From an uncultured Varibaculum sp. (lineage in GTDB: Bacteria; Actinomycetota; Actinomycetes; Actinomycetales; Actinomycetaceae), in NCBI GenBank assembly GCA_947253735.1, contig CAMYAU010000046.1:1-11437 (forward strand): DNA of 11,437 nt, written 5' to 3'. A program made the translations under genes and the position numbers. Within the stretch, counting starts at the first letter, position 1. Each line of letters begins with the position of its first letter. Of this stretch, positions 1 through 6,414 are shown in pieces. The notes beneath the pieces were generated by a model. It was not told the DNA's origin. It saw nothing but the letters and a program-made list of their open reading frames with translations, and made no database searches.

Positions 1-1
1 C

Positions 2-1507
2 TATTATTCCCCTCAACCCGGGGGTGAGATCCCAGGAGGGGGTAGGGAACCGCGGGAAAATCGCAAAAAGCAAGTAATCCTGTCGATACTTATCGGGGTG
101 GTAGTAGCGGTCGCGCTCGTGTCCGGAATTGCCTATGTGCTTAGTGATAAGAACAAACCGAAAGTAACTGTCGCCAGCAGCTCCATTAGTAAAACTACCA
201 CCGCTACCAAGACCCCGACTCCCGAGATTACGCGAGTAGAATTACCAGGTCCTGGCGCCTGGCTATGGCGAGGGGGAGCAATGATAACTGGAGTCTCCAA
301 TCAAGGCGAGCAAGAAAATCCGCAATATTCTTTTAAAGTTTGGACTCCAAAGCTGAAAGATAAAACGGTCGATTGTACATTTTCCCCGGTGCAAAACGGA
401 GAAAAGATAACGTCCCAAGATATTTCGGTAACCGCTACCTATGGAGATGATCCCACAGTTTTTGTGGTGTATACGGTGCTTAATAAGGCGGTGGGGACTT
501 CCCCAGAAACGGTGCACCTTTATGCGCAACAAATAGATTTGCCCTCCTGTGAAGCAAAATCCCGCATAGACCTGCAGACCGAGCCCGATAACGTGGTCAA
601 CGATCGTCAAGACTATAGTTTTAAGATCGTGGGAAAGTCAGAAAAATCGGTTGTGGTGGCAAAAACCTGGAGTAGTGAGTATAAGAAACCTGAAGCTTTA
701 TTTACGACGGTGCAGAAACATGTGCAAGTAATGTCGCTAACTGGTGGGCAGACTAAAGCTACTTCCCTGCAAGAACTAGCTGCCGACGAAAGCAAGTTTG
801 CGATTTCAACTAGTGTTACTAATGATATCTACATGATTGCTACAGATAAACGGCGATTTTATTCTATCGATAGTAATAAGGTCATGTTTGAAATGCCAAT
901 AAGAATCGATGTCGGTAATTCCAGTTGCGACAGGCCGGTAGGCGATTTAGGTGTCTTAAACCTGTTTAGATTAAGCAGTAACCTATATTTATTCTCTTGT
1001 AAGACTGGTGGAGGTAACGACCATAGTTTGCCTAAAGTCTTTTTGGTAGACAACACCGGTAAACTTACCCCGTTGATTGGCCTACTTAAAGTTTCTGGAG
1101 ACCATCCAGACTTTAGAACGGTTGCTCTCGAGCAGCTCAAAGATGGATCTGTGTTAATAACGTGTTCAGGAACCTCCCAAATTTTTCATCTGGGTATCGA
1201 TGGAAAAGTCAGCGAAATCTTAGATAGTGCGCAGTGGGAGCGACTTTTGCACAGTGCTGGCAGCCATTTTGGAGTTACCAATTATTTAACCAATCAGTTC
1301 TATGTCCAGACCACCGACGAAATTTTGACTATGGATTTAACCGGTAAAAGTGGTAGAAAACTGGAAGTTGAACCCAAGGTTACCTCCACGAACGTGGATG
1401 TCACCAAAGTTAATTGGATTGCCTGGGAACCTACCGAGAGCAGCTCAAATTTAGGAGCGGTATTAACCACCGGAGCTCTTCCCAACGAATCTGAAACTAA
1501 CCAGTAA
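2..1507 (+). CDS. Membrane-anchored extracytoplasmic protein, 5'-truncated by the window edge
   Basis: The frame is open to the left edge: 32 codons precede the first possible GTG at 98, and they look coding, so the start lies outside the window. Visible product: 501 residues. Residues 1-23 form a Pro/Gly-rich, then basic, tail ending in ENRKKQ. Residues 25-47 are one hydrophobic segment (VILSILIGVVVAVALVSGIA plus YVL). A Ser/Thr/Pro linker follows (about 52-80), then about 420 residues of soluble sequence rich in short beta-type stretches, with five Cys and no recognised motif. The order implies a cytoplasmic N-terminus and an extracytoplasmic domain, possibly a beta-propeller-like fold, though that is only an impression. 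No catalytic signature was found and I do not recognise the family. The Pro/Gly-rich tail resembles that of the next gene, so the two may belong to one envelope group. A GTG start at 98 would cut into the membrane segment and is unlikely. Confidence 0.85.
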   Translation, partial: YYSPQPGGEIPGGGREPRENRKKQVILSILIGVVVAVALVSGIAYVLSDKNKPKVTVASSSISKTTTATKTPTPEITRVELPGPGAWLWRGGAMITGVSNQGEQENPQYSFKVWTPKLKDKTVDCTFSPVQNGEKITSQDISVTATYGDDPTVFVVYTVLNKAVGTSPETVHLYAQQIDLPSCEAKSRIDLQTEPDNVVNDRQDYSFKIVGKSEKSVVVAKTWSSEYKKPEALFTTVQKHVQVMSLTGGQTKATSLQELAADESKFAISTSVTNDIYMIATDKRRFYSIDSNKVMFEMPIRIDVGNSSCDRPVGDLGVLNLFRLSSNLYLFSCKTGGGNDHSLPKVFLVDNTGKLTPLIGLLKVSGDHPDFRTVALEQLKDGSVLITCSGTSQIFHLGIDGKVSEILDSAQWERLLHSAGSHFGVTNYLTNQFYVQTTDEILTMDLTGKSGRKLEVEPKVTSTNVDVTKVNWIAWEPTESSSNLGAVLTTGALPNESETNQ

Positions 1508-1599
1508 CTGGACTACGGGAACCATATAGATTCAATCGAAAAAATAGTCAAGGTGAAAGAATCTTGAGTTGAATCGGTCGTTTTAGTCAAAGATAGGTA

Positions 1600-1628
1600 T
1601 TGAACGTATATCAATATGTTAGATTATA
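1600..1628 (+). promoter_or_regulatory. Candidate promoter for the Pro-rich membrane protein gene
   Basis: The 163-bp gap 1508-1670 is AT-rich. TTGAAC (1600-1605) lies 17 bp before ATTATA (1623-1628), a weak sigma-70-type pair about 45 bp before the ATG at 1671. No clear terminator follows the preceding gene. A 7-bp inverted repeat, GATTCAA (1529-1535) with TTGAATC (1569-1575), is present but has no T-run. The promoter call rests on weak matches. Confidence 0.3.
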
Positions 1629-1670
1629 GGTTGTAAATATAGTTCCCACTCAAGTTTTTAGGAAAGTGTA

Positions 1671-2282
1671 ATGACCGAAAATAGGCAGACAAATCCTCTT
1701 TATCCTAAGTCTCCTCAGCAGGGAATTCCGCAGGCGAGTCCCTATCCGCCTAGGCCGCAGATGCCGGGGATGCAGCAGAGTCCTTACGCTGGTGCTTCTC
1801 ATCCTGGTCAACAGGTGGTTCCCCAGGCAGGCCCTTACCCGCCTAGGCCACAGATGCCGCAGATGCCAGGGATGCAGCAGAGTCCTTACGCTGGTGCTTC
1901 TCATCCCGGTCAGCAGGTGGTTCCGCAAGCAAGTCCCTATCCGCCTAGGCCGCAGTTTTCCACCTCTGCTGCTACTCCCGCTGCTCAACCAGGTTCCAAC
2001 CCCGGCTCTAGTACTAACGTATATGTAAATGCGACTGCACCTGTAAAAACAAATGGCATAGGTACCGCAGGCTTTGTTTTGGCTCTTCTTGGAATTTTCT
2101 TATTCTGGATACCTGTTGCTGGTTGGATAATTTGGCTCTTAGGTGCCATATTATCTGTGGTCGGTATTTTCCGTAGTCCCAGAGGTCTGGCAATTGCTGG
2201 TACCGTACTCTCGTTCTTCGACTTAATTCTGCTGATAATTGCGGTGTCGGCAGTAGGTGGGCTAATCGGATATCTCTCATAA
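1671..2282 (+). CDS. Pro/Gln-rich tandem-repeat protein with DUF4190-like membrane domain
   Basis: 203 residues. The ATG is preceded by a suitable ribosome site (AGGAAAG, ending 5 nt upstream). Residues 1-95 are a Pro/Gln/Tyr-rich tail with a tandem repeat (units at residues 20-50, 51-84 and a partial unit 85-95, core PYPPRPQMPGMQQSPYAG). Residues 96-128 are a low-complexity Ser/Thr/Asn linker. Residues 129-203 hold three hydrophobic segments (about 131-148, 150-167, 173-200) with the pattern of DUF4190-type domains: a small Gly-rich helix pair, a short basic loop (FRSPRG, 167-172), then GLAIAGTVLS. Such proteins are common in actinobacteria and their function is not established; the Pro-rich tail is probably cytoplasmic and may scaffold partners. 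A terminator follows at once, so this appears to be a single-gene unit. Confidence 0.85.
   Translation: MTENRQTNPLYPKSPQQGIPQASPYPPRPQMPGMQQSPYAGASHPGQQVVPQAGPYPPRPQMPQMPGMQQSPYAGASHPGQQVVPQASPYPPRPQFSTSAATPAAQPGSNPGSSTNVYVNATAPVKTNGIGTAGFVLALLGIFLFWIPVAGWIIWLLGAILSVVGIFRSPRGLAIAGTVLSFFDLILLIIAVSAVGGLIGYLS
1728..1955 (+). repeat. In-frame tandem repeat in the Pro-rich tail (93 bp, 102 bp, partial 33 bp)
   Basis: Unit 1 is 1728-1820 (31 codons), unit 2 is 1821-1922 (34 codons) and a partial third unit is 1923-1955 (11 codons). Unit 2 carries a 9-bp in-frame addition that duplicates Gln-Met-Pro. The copies are nearly identical in DNA, including a long identical block (GGGATGCAGCAGAGTCCTTA onward) at offset 102 bp, which points to recent duplication. 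Because all units are multiples of three, copy-number change would keep the frame. Confidence 0.9.
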
Positions 2283-2320
2283 ACAAAGATTAGGAAGCGA
2301 ATCGGCTCCTTGTTTTTTGT
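2283..2320 (+). terminator. Rho-independent terminator after the Pro-rich membrane protein gene
   Basis: Directly after the TAA stop. AGGA-A-GC (2292-2298, one bulged A) pairs with GCTCCT (2305-2310) around the loop GAATCG. The hairpin is followed by TGTTTTTTGT (2311-2320). The A-rich left flank AAACAA can extend the stem against the T-run. Confidence 0.75.
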
Positions 2321-2337
2321 TGTATTTCGGCACTGTG

Positions 2338-2355
2338 AGCCAAGGAAACTTGGCT
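2338..2355 (+). other. Small perfect hairpin with GAAA tetraloop
   Basis: AGCCAAG (2338-2344) and CTTGGCT (2349-2355) form a 7-bp stem closed by a GAAA (GNRA-type) loop. There is no T-run, so it is not an intrinsic terminator. A second near-copy of the right arm, CTTGGCC (2360-2366), could pair alternatively with the left arm. It lies between a terminator and the candidate promoter of the next gene, and its role is unknown. Confidence 0.4.
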
Positions 2356-2370
2356 AAGTCTTGGCCTGGA

Positions 2371-2392
2371 TAAATCGTTATAAATTCGTTAT
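2371..2392 (+). promoter_or_regulatory. Direct repeat with 11-bp period upstream of the M23 gene; MtrA-box-like
   Basis: TAAATCGTTAT (2371-2381) is followed at once by TAAATTCGTTAT (2381-2392). The shared core CGTTAT occurs at 2376-2381 and 2387-2392, exactly one helical turn (11 bp) apart. On the - strand this reads ATAACG-N5-ATAACG, close to the paired GTAAC-type direct repeats with the same spacing described for the actinobacterial response regulator MtrA. It lies 38 bp before the start codon, where core promoter elements would also sit (TATAAA at 2379-2384, TATCAT at 2390-2395). The link to MtrA is inference. Confidence 0.4.
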
Positions 2393-2429
2393 CATTTCAG
2401 GGTTGGTTATTTTCCTGGAGGAATAAAAG

Positions 2430-3251
2430 ATGGCTGAGCCTACTACCCGGCGGCGCTCTCGGCGTGCCGAAAGGGTGCGGAGGCGTCGCTTTCAGCGTTT
2501 TGCCGCGATTCCTCGTGGTCTGGTGATTTTAGGATTAGCGGCAGTAACTATTATTGCCCCCCTCACCGGTTTTGTGCAGGCCAATAAGCCGGGCTCGATG
2601 ATTGCGCATGTCCTGTCATTACAGGCAGGAGGAGAAAGTTGGGCCTCTAGTGCCCACCCCCTAAGCGCGGGAGATTCCGAAGAAGGTTTAGTGCCGGTAG
2701 CGGCTGCCGACACTAGAGCTAGGATCTTAAGTGCTGACCCCGAATGTCAGTTCTCGAATATCGGTTCTGGCAACACGGCTGATCAAGATATGTCTAACGA
2801 GGGAGCAATCCTCTTCCCATTGCAGCGGGGAGTCTTTCAACAAACTTCTCCCTTTGGGCAACGCGTCCACCCGATATCTGGGATTTTGAAACTGCATACC
2901 GGAACAGATTTCGCGGCTCCCGCTGGCACCCCTATTCATGCCCTAACCGATGGGGAAGTAGTATTCGTCGGACCTTTGGGCGGGGGAGGAAATACCGTGC
3001 GAGTTAAACATAATATCGATGGCAACATTGTTTTCTCCCAGTACAAACATATGCTTCCCGGATCCTTTGCAGTTACGGTAGGACAAAAAGTTAAAGCAGG
3101 AGATCGCTTGGGAGCAGTAGGTTCCACCGGGAACTCCACCGGGAACCATCTGCACTTCGAAATCATGCCGGGAGACGAGAACAACTATATTGATCCCGTC
3201 CCCTGGCTGGAGGCTCACCATTTCCGTTACCTGGGGCAAAAATGCGATTAG
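2430..3251 (+). CDS. M23 family metallopeptidase (peptidoglycan endopeptidase type), membrane-targeted
   Basis: 273 residues. ATG with a strong ribosome site, GGAGGA (2417-2422), 7 nt upstream. Residues 1-30 are strikingly Arg-rich and cytoplasmic. A hydrophobic stretch at about 30-50 is a signal peptide or anchor, so the rest acts outside the membrane. Residues 51-130 are a linker with no recognised domain. The M23 (LytM-like, lysostaphin-type) domain spans about 133-262. It has the zinc ligands H156 and D160 in HTGTD, the HLH motif (H240, H242; H242 the usual ligand) and H207 in YKHM. All are present, so an active zinc endopeptidase cutting peptidoglycan cross-bridges or stem peptides is expected. 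No LysM or SH3 wall-binding domain is seen. It opens a five-gene run, and its stop lies inside the start of the next gene. The upstream direct repeat suggests control by an envelope-responsive regulator. Confidence in family is high; the exact bond cut is unknown. Confidence 0.93.
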   Translation: MAEPTTRRRSRRAERVRRRRFQRFAAIPRGLVILGLAAVTIIAPLTGFVQANKPGSMIAHVLSLQAGGESWASSAHPLSAGDSEEGLVPVAAADTRARILSADPECQFSNIGSGNTADQDMSNEGAILFPLQRGVFQQTSPFGQRVHPISGILKLHTGTDFAAPAGTPIHALTDGEVVFVGPLGGGGNTVRVKHNIDGNIVFSQYKHMLPGSFAVTVGQKVKAGDRLGAVGSTGNSTGNHLHFEIMPGDENNYIDPVPWLEAHHFRYLGQKCD

Positions 3252-3967
3252 TGCCGCAAATGATCGCCCATCGAGGGGGAGGGGGAGAAACCCTCGAAAA
3301 CACTCGGGAATCTATTATTTATGCCCTTTCGCAAAAAGTTAGCCGCTATGAAACAGATGTGCGTTCCCTAAAAGACGGCACCGTTGTGCTGCAGCATGAT
3401 GCCCAGCTAGATAATCCCTGGGGTGATTCGCGGGAAGTGGGCGAGCTGACCTCCCAAGAGTATTTTGCTCTTCGGGGGCCCAGAGGAGAACGTCCAATTT
3501 CGTTGAAAAACGCCCTCGAGGATTTTCCAACCCTTTCGTATAACGTGGATATTAAGGAACCGTGCGCCCTGGCAGGAACTTTGCAAATAGTTAATGATGC
3601 GGATGCCTGGCAACGGGTAGTGTTCTCGTCTTTTTCCTCAAGAACTCTGCTTGATGTGCGAAAACGTTATCCGCAGGCGCAAACTTGTCTATCACCCCAC
3701 GAAGTTCTGCAAGCGCTTATTGCGGCCCGCAGTGCCGGTAAACGAAGATTTCATTCATCTGCCGCTTTTGCGCAGGTTCCCCTGAAATGGGCGGGAATAG
3801 GAATTGTTGACCGTGCTTTTGTCGCCTGGTGTCACCGTCAGGGAATTCGAGTCGAGCCTTGGACAATCAATGATGAAGTGGAAATGCGGCAGCTAGTTAG
3901 CCTTGGCGTGGATGCAATCATGACGGATTATCCTAAACGTTTAAAAGAGGTATTTCGTACCCTATAG
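3242..3967 (+). CDS. Glycerophosphodiester phosphodiesterase family protein (GDPD)
   Basis: 241 residues, the usual size of a single-domain bacterial GDPD. It hydrolyses glycerophosphodiesters to glycerol-3-phosphate and an alcohol, with a TIM-barrel fold. Visible motifs: IAHRGGGGETLENT (catalytic H10), ETD (metal ligands E37, D39), LQHD (catalytic H52), NVDIK (D103, at the position usually held by a metal-binding Glu or Asp), and the C-terminal hallmark EPWTIND (W207) followed by GVDAIMTDYP. No signal peptide, so it is probably cytoplasmic. The ATG at 3242 overlaps the M23 stop by 10 bp, with GGGG a few bases upstream. A GTG at 3251, sharing one base with the stop, is an alternative start and would remove three residues. 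The overlap implies translational coupling with the M23 peptidase. Substrates could include phospholipid head groups or teichoic-acid breakdown products (inference). Confidence 0.92.
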   Translation: MRLVPQMIAHRGGGGETLENTRESIIYALSQKVSRYETDVRSLKDGTVVLQHDAQLDNPWGDSREVGELTSQEYFALRGPRGERPISLKNALEDFPTLSYNVDIKEPCALAGTLQIVNDADAWQRVVFSSFSSRTLLDVRKRYPQAQTCLSPHEVLQALIAARSAGKRRFHSSAAFAQVPLKWAGIGIVDRAFVAWCHRQGIRVEPWTINDEVEMRQLVSLGVDAIMTDYPKRLKEVFRTL

Positions 3968-3994
3968 GCTGCCTCGCCCTGGTAAGGTTAAAGC

Positions 3995-4444
3995 ATGAGA
4001 ATACACGTAGCATGCGATCACGCCGCATTTGATTTAAAAGAAGCTTTAGTTAGTCATCTTCAAGAACAGGGCTTAGAGGTAATCGATCACGGAGCTAAGG
4101 AATACGATGCCGAGGACGATTATCCAAATACCTGCATTCCTTGCGCTGAAGCTGTCCTCGCGGATGAAGGATCTCTAGGGGTAGTTTTAGGTGGTTCCGG
4201 TAACGGTGAACAGATGGCTGCCAACTGTGTCAAAGGGATTCGCGCAGCCCTGGCTTGGAACCTGGAAACTGCCAAACTTGCTCGGATGCATAATAATGCC
4301 CAAATTGTATCGGTAGGGGCGCGGATGCATGAGGTACCGCAGGCCTTAGAAATAATTGATGCTTTCATTGCTGAGCCTTTCACTGGAGAGGAGCGTCATC
4401 AGCGACGCATCGATTTAATGTCTCAATATGAGCAGGATAAATAG
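3995..4444 (+). CDS. rpiB: Ribose-5-phosphate isomerase B, Glu-type active site
   Basis: 149 residues, the normal RpiB/LacAB length. It interconverts ribose-5-phosphate and ribulose-5-phosphate in the non-oxidative pentose phosphate pathway, in the cytosol. Diagnostic sequence: VACDHAAFDLKEAL at the N-terminus (D8, H9), GGSGNGEQMAANCVKG (66-81) and ARMHNNAQIVSVGARM. The Cys used as catalytic base by the E. coli-type enzyme is replaced here, and E72 in GNGEQ matches the catalytic Glu of the M. tuberculosis enzyme, so this is the actinobacterial subclass. The family also contains allose- and galactose-6-phosphate isomerases, but the E72 signature and single-copy form favour RpiB. ATG with AAGG about 9 nt upstream. 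It lies 27 bp after the GDPD gene, and its 3' end overlaps the next start by 17 bp. Confidence 0.93.
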   Translation: MRIHVACDHAAFDLKEALVSHLQEQGLEVIDHGAKEYDAEDDYPNTCIPCAEAVLADEGSLGVVLGGSGNGEQMAANCVKGIRAALAWNLETAKLARMHNNAQIVSVGARMHEVPQALEIIDAFIAEPFTGEERHQRRIDLMSQYEQDK

Positions 4445-5144
4445 TACCGCTGGGAACTATTTAGAGTCTCCCCGCGCGCGGCTGAAGGCGGTTGATTTCG
4501 GTGCACTAGAAAGTGGGCAGCCGCTTCTTTCAGGGTTTTCACTTACGATTAACCCCGGGGAAATGGTAGCTGTTATTGGGTCTCCTGCACTCGGTGATGC
4601 TTTAGTTAAGCTGCTGGCTGGTTTGGTGGATCCCGATGCTGGCCAGGTGGAAATCGAGGGACGGGACTTGGCAGAAATGAGTCCCCAACAGCGAGCCTGG
4701 CTGCGCCGGGAAAAGATCGGGATGGTGATGCCGTCCCATAATTTGATGGATGCTCTTACAGTTGCTGAGAATATTGCCTTAGTCTATGAGCTATCGGGAA
4801 TCGGGCATCAAGAGGCGCTTTTACGAAGTGGAATTCTTTTGGCTAATGTGCGGGCCACTGAAATCGCGGACCGTTACCCCGAGCAGTTAGATCGGTATCA
4901 ACAGCAAAAAGTGGCAGTTGCCAGAGCGGGATTGGGTGGGACAAAACTAGTTTTAGCGAATGATCCCACCGCGCAACTTGGGACAGCAGACAAGGAAAAA
5001 ATATTTTCTCTGTTGGAAACACAGGTTAATCAGGGTAGTTCCTGCCTGCTGTGCACCAGTGACTCCTCGCTGACCAAATTTGCTGACCGTACCGTGTTGG
5101 CGCCCGCAATTGCTGGTGCGCAGGGGAGGCGGGGCAATGACTAA
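4428..5144 (+). CDS. ABC ATPase-like protein of the LolD/MacB/FtsE type with all catalytic motifs lost (pseudo-ATPase)
   Basis: 238 residues with a full-length ABC nucleotide-binding-domain layout in an intact frame. Landmarks align with LolD/MacB/FtsE proteins: NPGEMVAVIG, LAGLVDPDAGQVEIEGRDL, IGMVMPSHNLMDALTVAENI, the YPEQL...QQQKVAVARA stretch, LVLANDPTAQLG and FADRTV. Yet every functional position is changed. Walker A reads GSPALGDA (51-58), with no Lys and Ser/Thr and apparently one residue short. The Q-loop Gln is P102. The signature LSGGQ is LDRYQ (154-158). Walker B Asp-Glu is N178-D179. The D-loop Asp is G185, and the switch His is S211. ATP hydrolysis is therefore not expected. It starts inside rpiB (17-bp overlap) without a clear ribosome site, suggesting coupling, and overlaps the permease start by 8 bp. 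It probably still binds the permease as a structural or regulatory subunit (inference). A decaying gene is the alternative, but the absence of stops or frameshifts argues against recent decay. Confidence 0.88.
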   Translation: MSRINSTAGNYLESPRARLKAVDFGALESGQPLLSGFSLTINPGEMVAVIGSPALGDALVKLLAGLVDPDAGQVEIEGRDLAEMSPQQRAWLRREKIGMVMPSHNLMDALTVAENIALVYELSGIGHQEALLRSGILLANVRATEIADRYPEQLDRYQQQKVAVARAGLGGTKLVLANDPTAQLGTADKEKIFSLLETQVNQGSSCLLCTSDSSLTKFADRTVLAPAIAGAQGRRGND

Positions 5145-6414
5145 GGCCAGTTTGATTTGGCGAGTCGCCTATCGTGGTTTAACCCATTCCTACCGTAATA
5201 CCTGGATGGTATTTTCCTTGATAGTTATGGCAACCTTCCTAATGTCGGTGGTGACTATATCGCAGGTTACCCGGGATCCGGTAGTGGCTTCTCCTCAGGA
5301 AGCAGTTTTTCCCGCCGCCAGCGCGGCAATAGAATATCGCCCCCAAATGGCTTGGCAGCAGGCAGAAGGATTAGAGTATTTAACCGCTGATGGCCAAAGG
5401 CAATGGCGAATTGGGGAGGGGGCTTCCCCTATGGGGCCCAAACCAGAAGATTTAGTTCAGGTTTTGGGAAGTGTCCCGGTGGAACCGCTCGTCTTTGCCG
5501 CGGGTGCCTTTGTACCCGATAATGCGAATACCGAGAAAATAAAACTTTCAGGACTAAGCGCTAAATGGGAAGTGCTCGATCCACTTGAAGATACCCTGGT
5601 TTTGGGGCATCATCCTCGCCAGGACACGGAGATCGCGCTGAATAAGAAGACGGCCAAAAAACTTTCCCTCAAGGTGGGAGAAAAAATCTCGGGGAAGCAC
5701 CTATGCTCTGCGAATACCTGCCTAGAGAATAAAACTTATCGGATATCCGGAATTTTTATCGCCCCCCACAGCCCTCTGCAACAGTTCCGCCTACCGCTGG
5801 TAGCTGATAGTAACTTTTTAGGGCTTAGTGCTACCTCTAAACAAGTACCTTCCCAGCAGTCTGATGCGGCTTGGCCATTTGCTAGCCTTACTGCTGAACA
5901 GCAGAAATATCCGTACTTTATTTATTCCTTCCAAGTGATGGGAAATACCGATATTTCTCCTGAGCAAAGGAGCAAGTTAAACTCTGCCCACCTGCGAGTA
6001 ATAGCTGCTGACGACCCGCCATTTTGGGATTTTGAAGCTATCAGTTTTGCGAAACGGGGATTACTGTTTTTACCGGCAGTGATCTGTTATCTATTGGGAT
6101 TATTTGCAGGAAATCTGCCACTTATGAATCGCCTGATTTGCCGACAAAATAACAGTTTCCTGGCTCTGAACCGTATTGGAGGATACCCGGCTTTAGTACG
6201 CCGTATTTTAGAGGCCCAAGCGCTAATGCTAGGTTTGGCAGGCAGCATTGTAGGGGTAATACTCGGTTACGCCTTCCAACAGATTTTCATATCCCCCGAT
6301 GTGGGGGCACCCCACATCGTATTATTTTTCCTGGCTTCGGCAGCTATCCTGGGGGTGATTTGTTGCGTCCTCGCTATGGTGATCGCTGCAAATAAGGCCT
6401 CCAAGAAGCTCTGA
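5137..6414 (+). CDS. FtsX/MacB-like ABC permease, four membrane segments
   Basis: 425 residues. The ATG at 5137 is preceded by GGGGAGG (5123-5129) and sits inside the 3' end of the ATPase-like gene (8-bp overlap); an ATG further upstream at 5080 would add 19 non-conserved residues with no ribosome site. Layout: a short cytoplasmic N-terminus, membrane segment 1 (about 23-43), an extracytoplasmic domain (about 44-305) of MacB_PCD type (for example EIALNKKTAKKLSLKVGEKI, 165-184, then YRISGIF) with a Cys pair at C190 and C195, then segments 2 (308-330), 3 (358-381) and 4 (392-418). The C-terminal part around NRIGGYPALVRRILEAQALM has the FtsX pattern that follows the coupling helix. The usual acidic residue in the coupling-helix region is not evident. 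Such permeases transmit force to, or extrude lipids, peptides or drugs through, the envelope. The partner here lacks catalytic residues, so the mechanism is unclear. It is the last gene of the run, with a hairpin downstream. Confidence 0.88.
   Translation: MTKASLIWRVAYRGLTHSYRNTWMVFSLIVMATFLMSVVTISQVTRDPVVASPQEAVFPAASAAIEYRPQMAWQQAEGLEYLTADGQRQWRIGEGASPMGPKPEDLVQVLGSVPVEPLVFAAGAFVPDNANTEKIKLSGLSAKWEVLDPLEDTLVLGHHPRQDTEIALNKKTAKKLSLKVGEKISGKHLCSANTCLENKTYRISGIFIAPHSPLQQFRLPLVADSNFLGLSATSKQVPSQQSDAAWPFASLTAEQQKYPYFIYSFQVMGNTDISPEQRSKLNSAHLRVIAADDPPFWDFEAISFAKRGLLFLPAVICYLLGLFAGNLPLMNRLICRQNNSFLALNRIGGYPALVRRILEAQALMLGLAGSIVGVILGYAFQQIFISPDVGAPHIVLFFLASAAILGVICCVLAMVIAANKASKKL

Noticed and set aside
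1508..1670. Intrinsic terminator after the first gene
   Set aside because: The inverted repeats found (7 bp and 6 bp) are far apart and no T-run follows.
1728..1955. CRISPR-like or insertion-element repeat
   Set aside because: The units are contiguous, multiples of three and translate into a Pro-rich tail. There are no spacers and no transposase.
1792..2028. + strand open frame inside the Pro-rich gene, in another frame, and a - strand one at 1650-1988
   Set aside because: Both arise from the repeated, Pro-coding GC-rich DNA, and their products have no domain features.
2321..2429. Possible c-di-AMP (ydaO-type) riboswitch before the M23 gene
   Set aside because: Such switches occur before wall-hydrolase genes in actinobacteria, but this stretch is too short and lacks the conserved core.
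5080..5136. Longer permease start at ATG 5080
   Set aside because: It lies deep inside the ATPase-like gene, has no ribosome site, and adds 19 residues that do not fit the family. ATG 5137 has GGGGAGG at the right distance.
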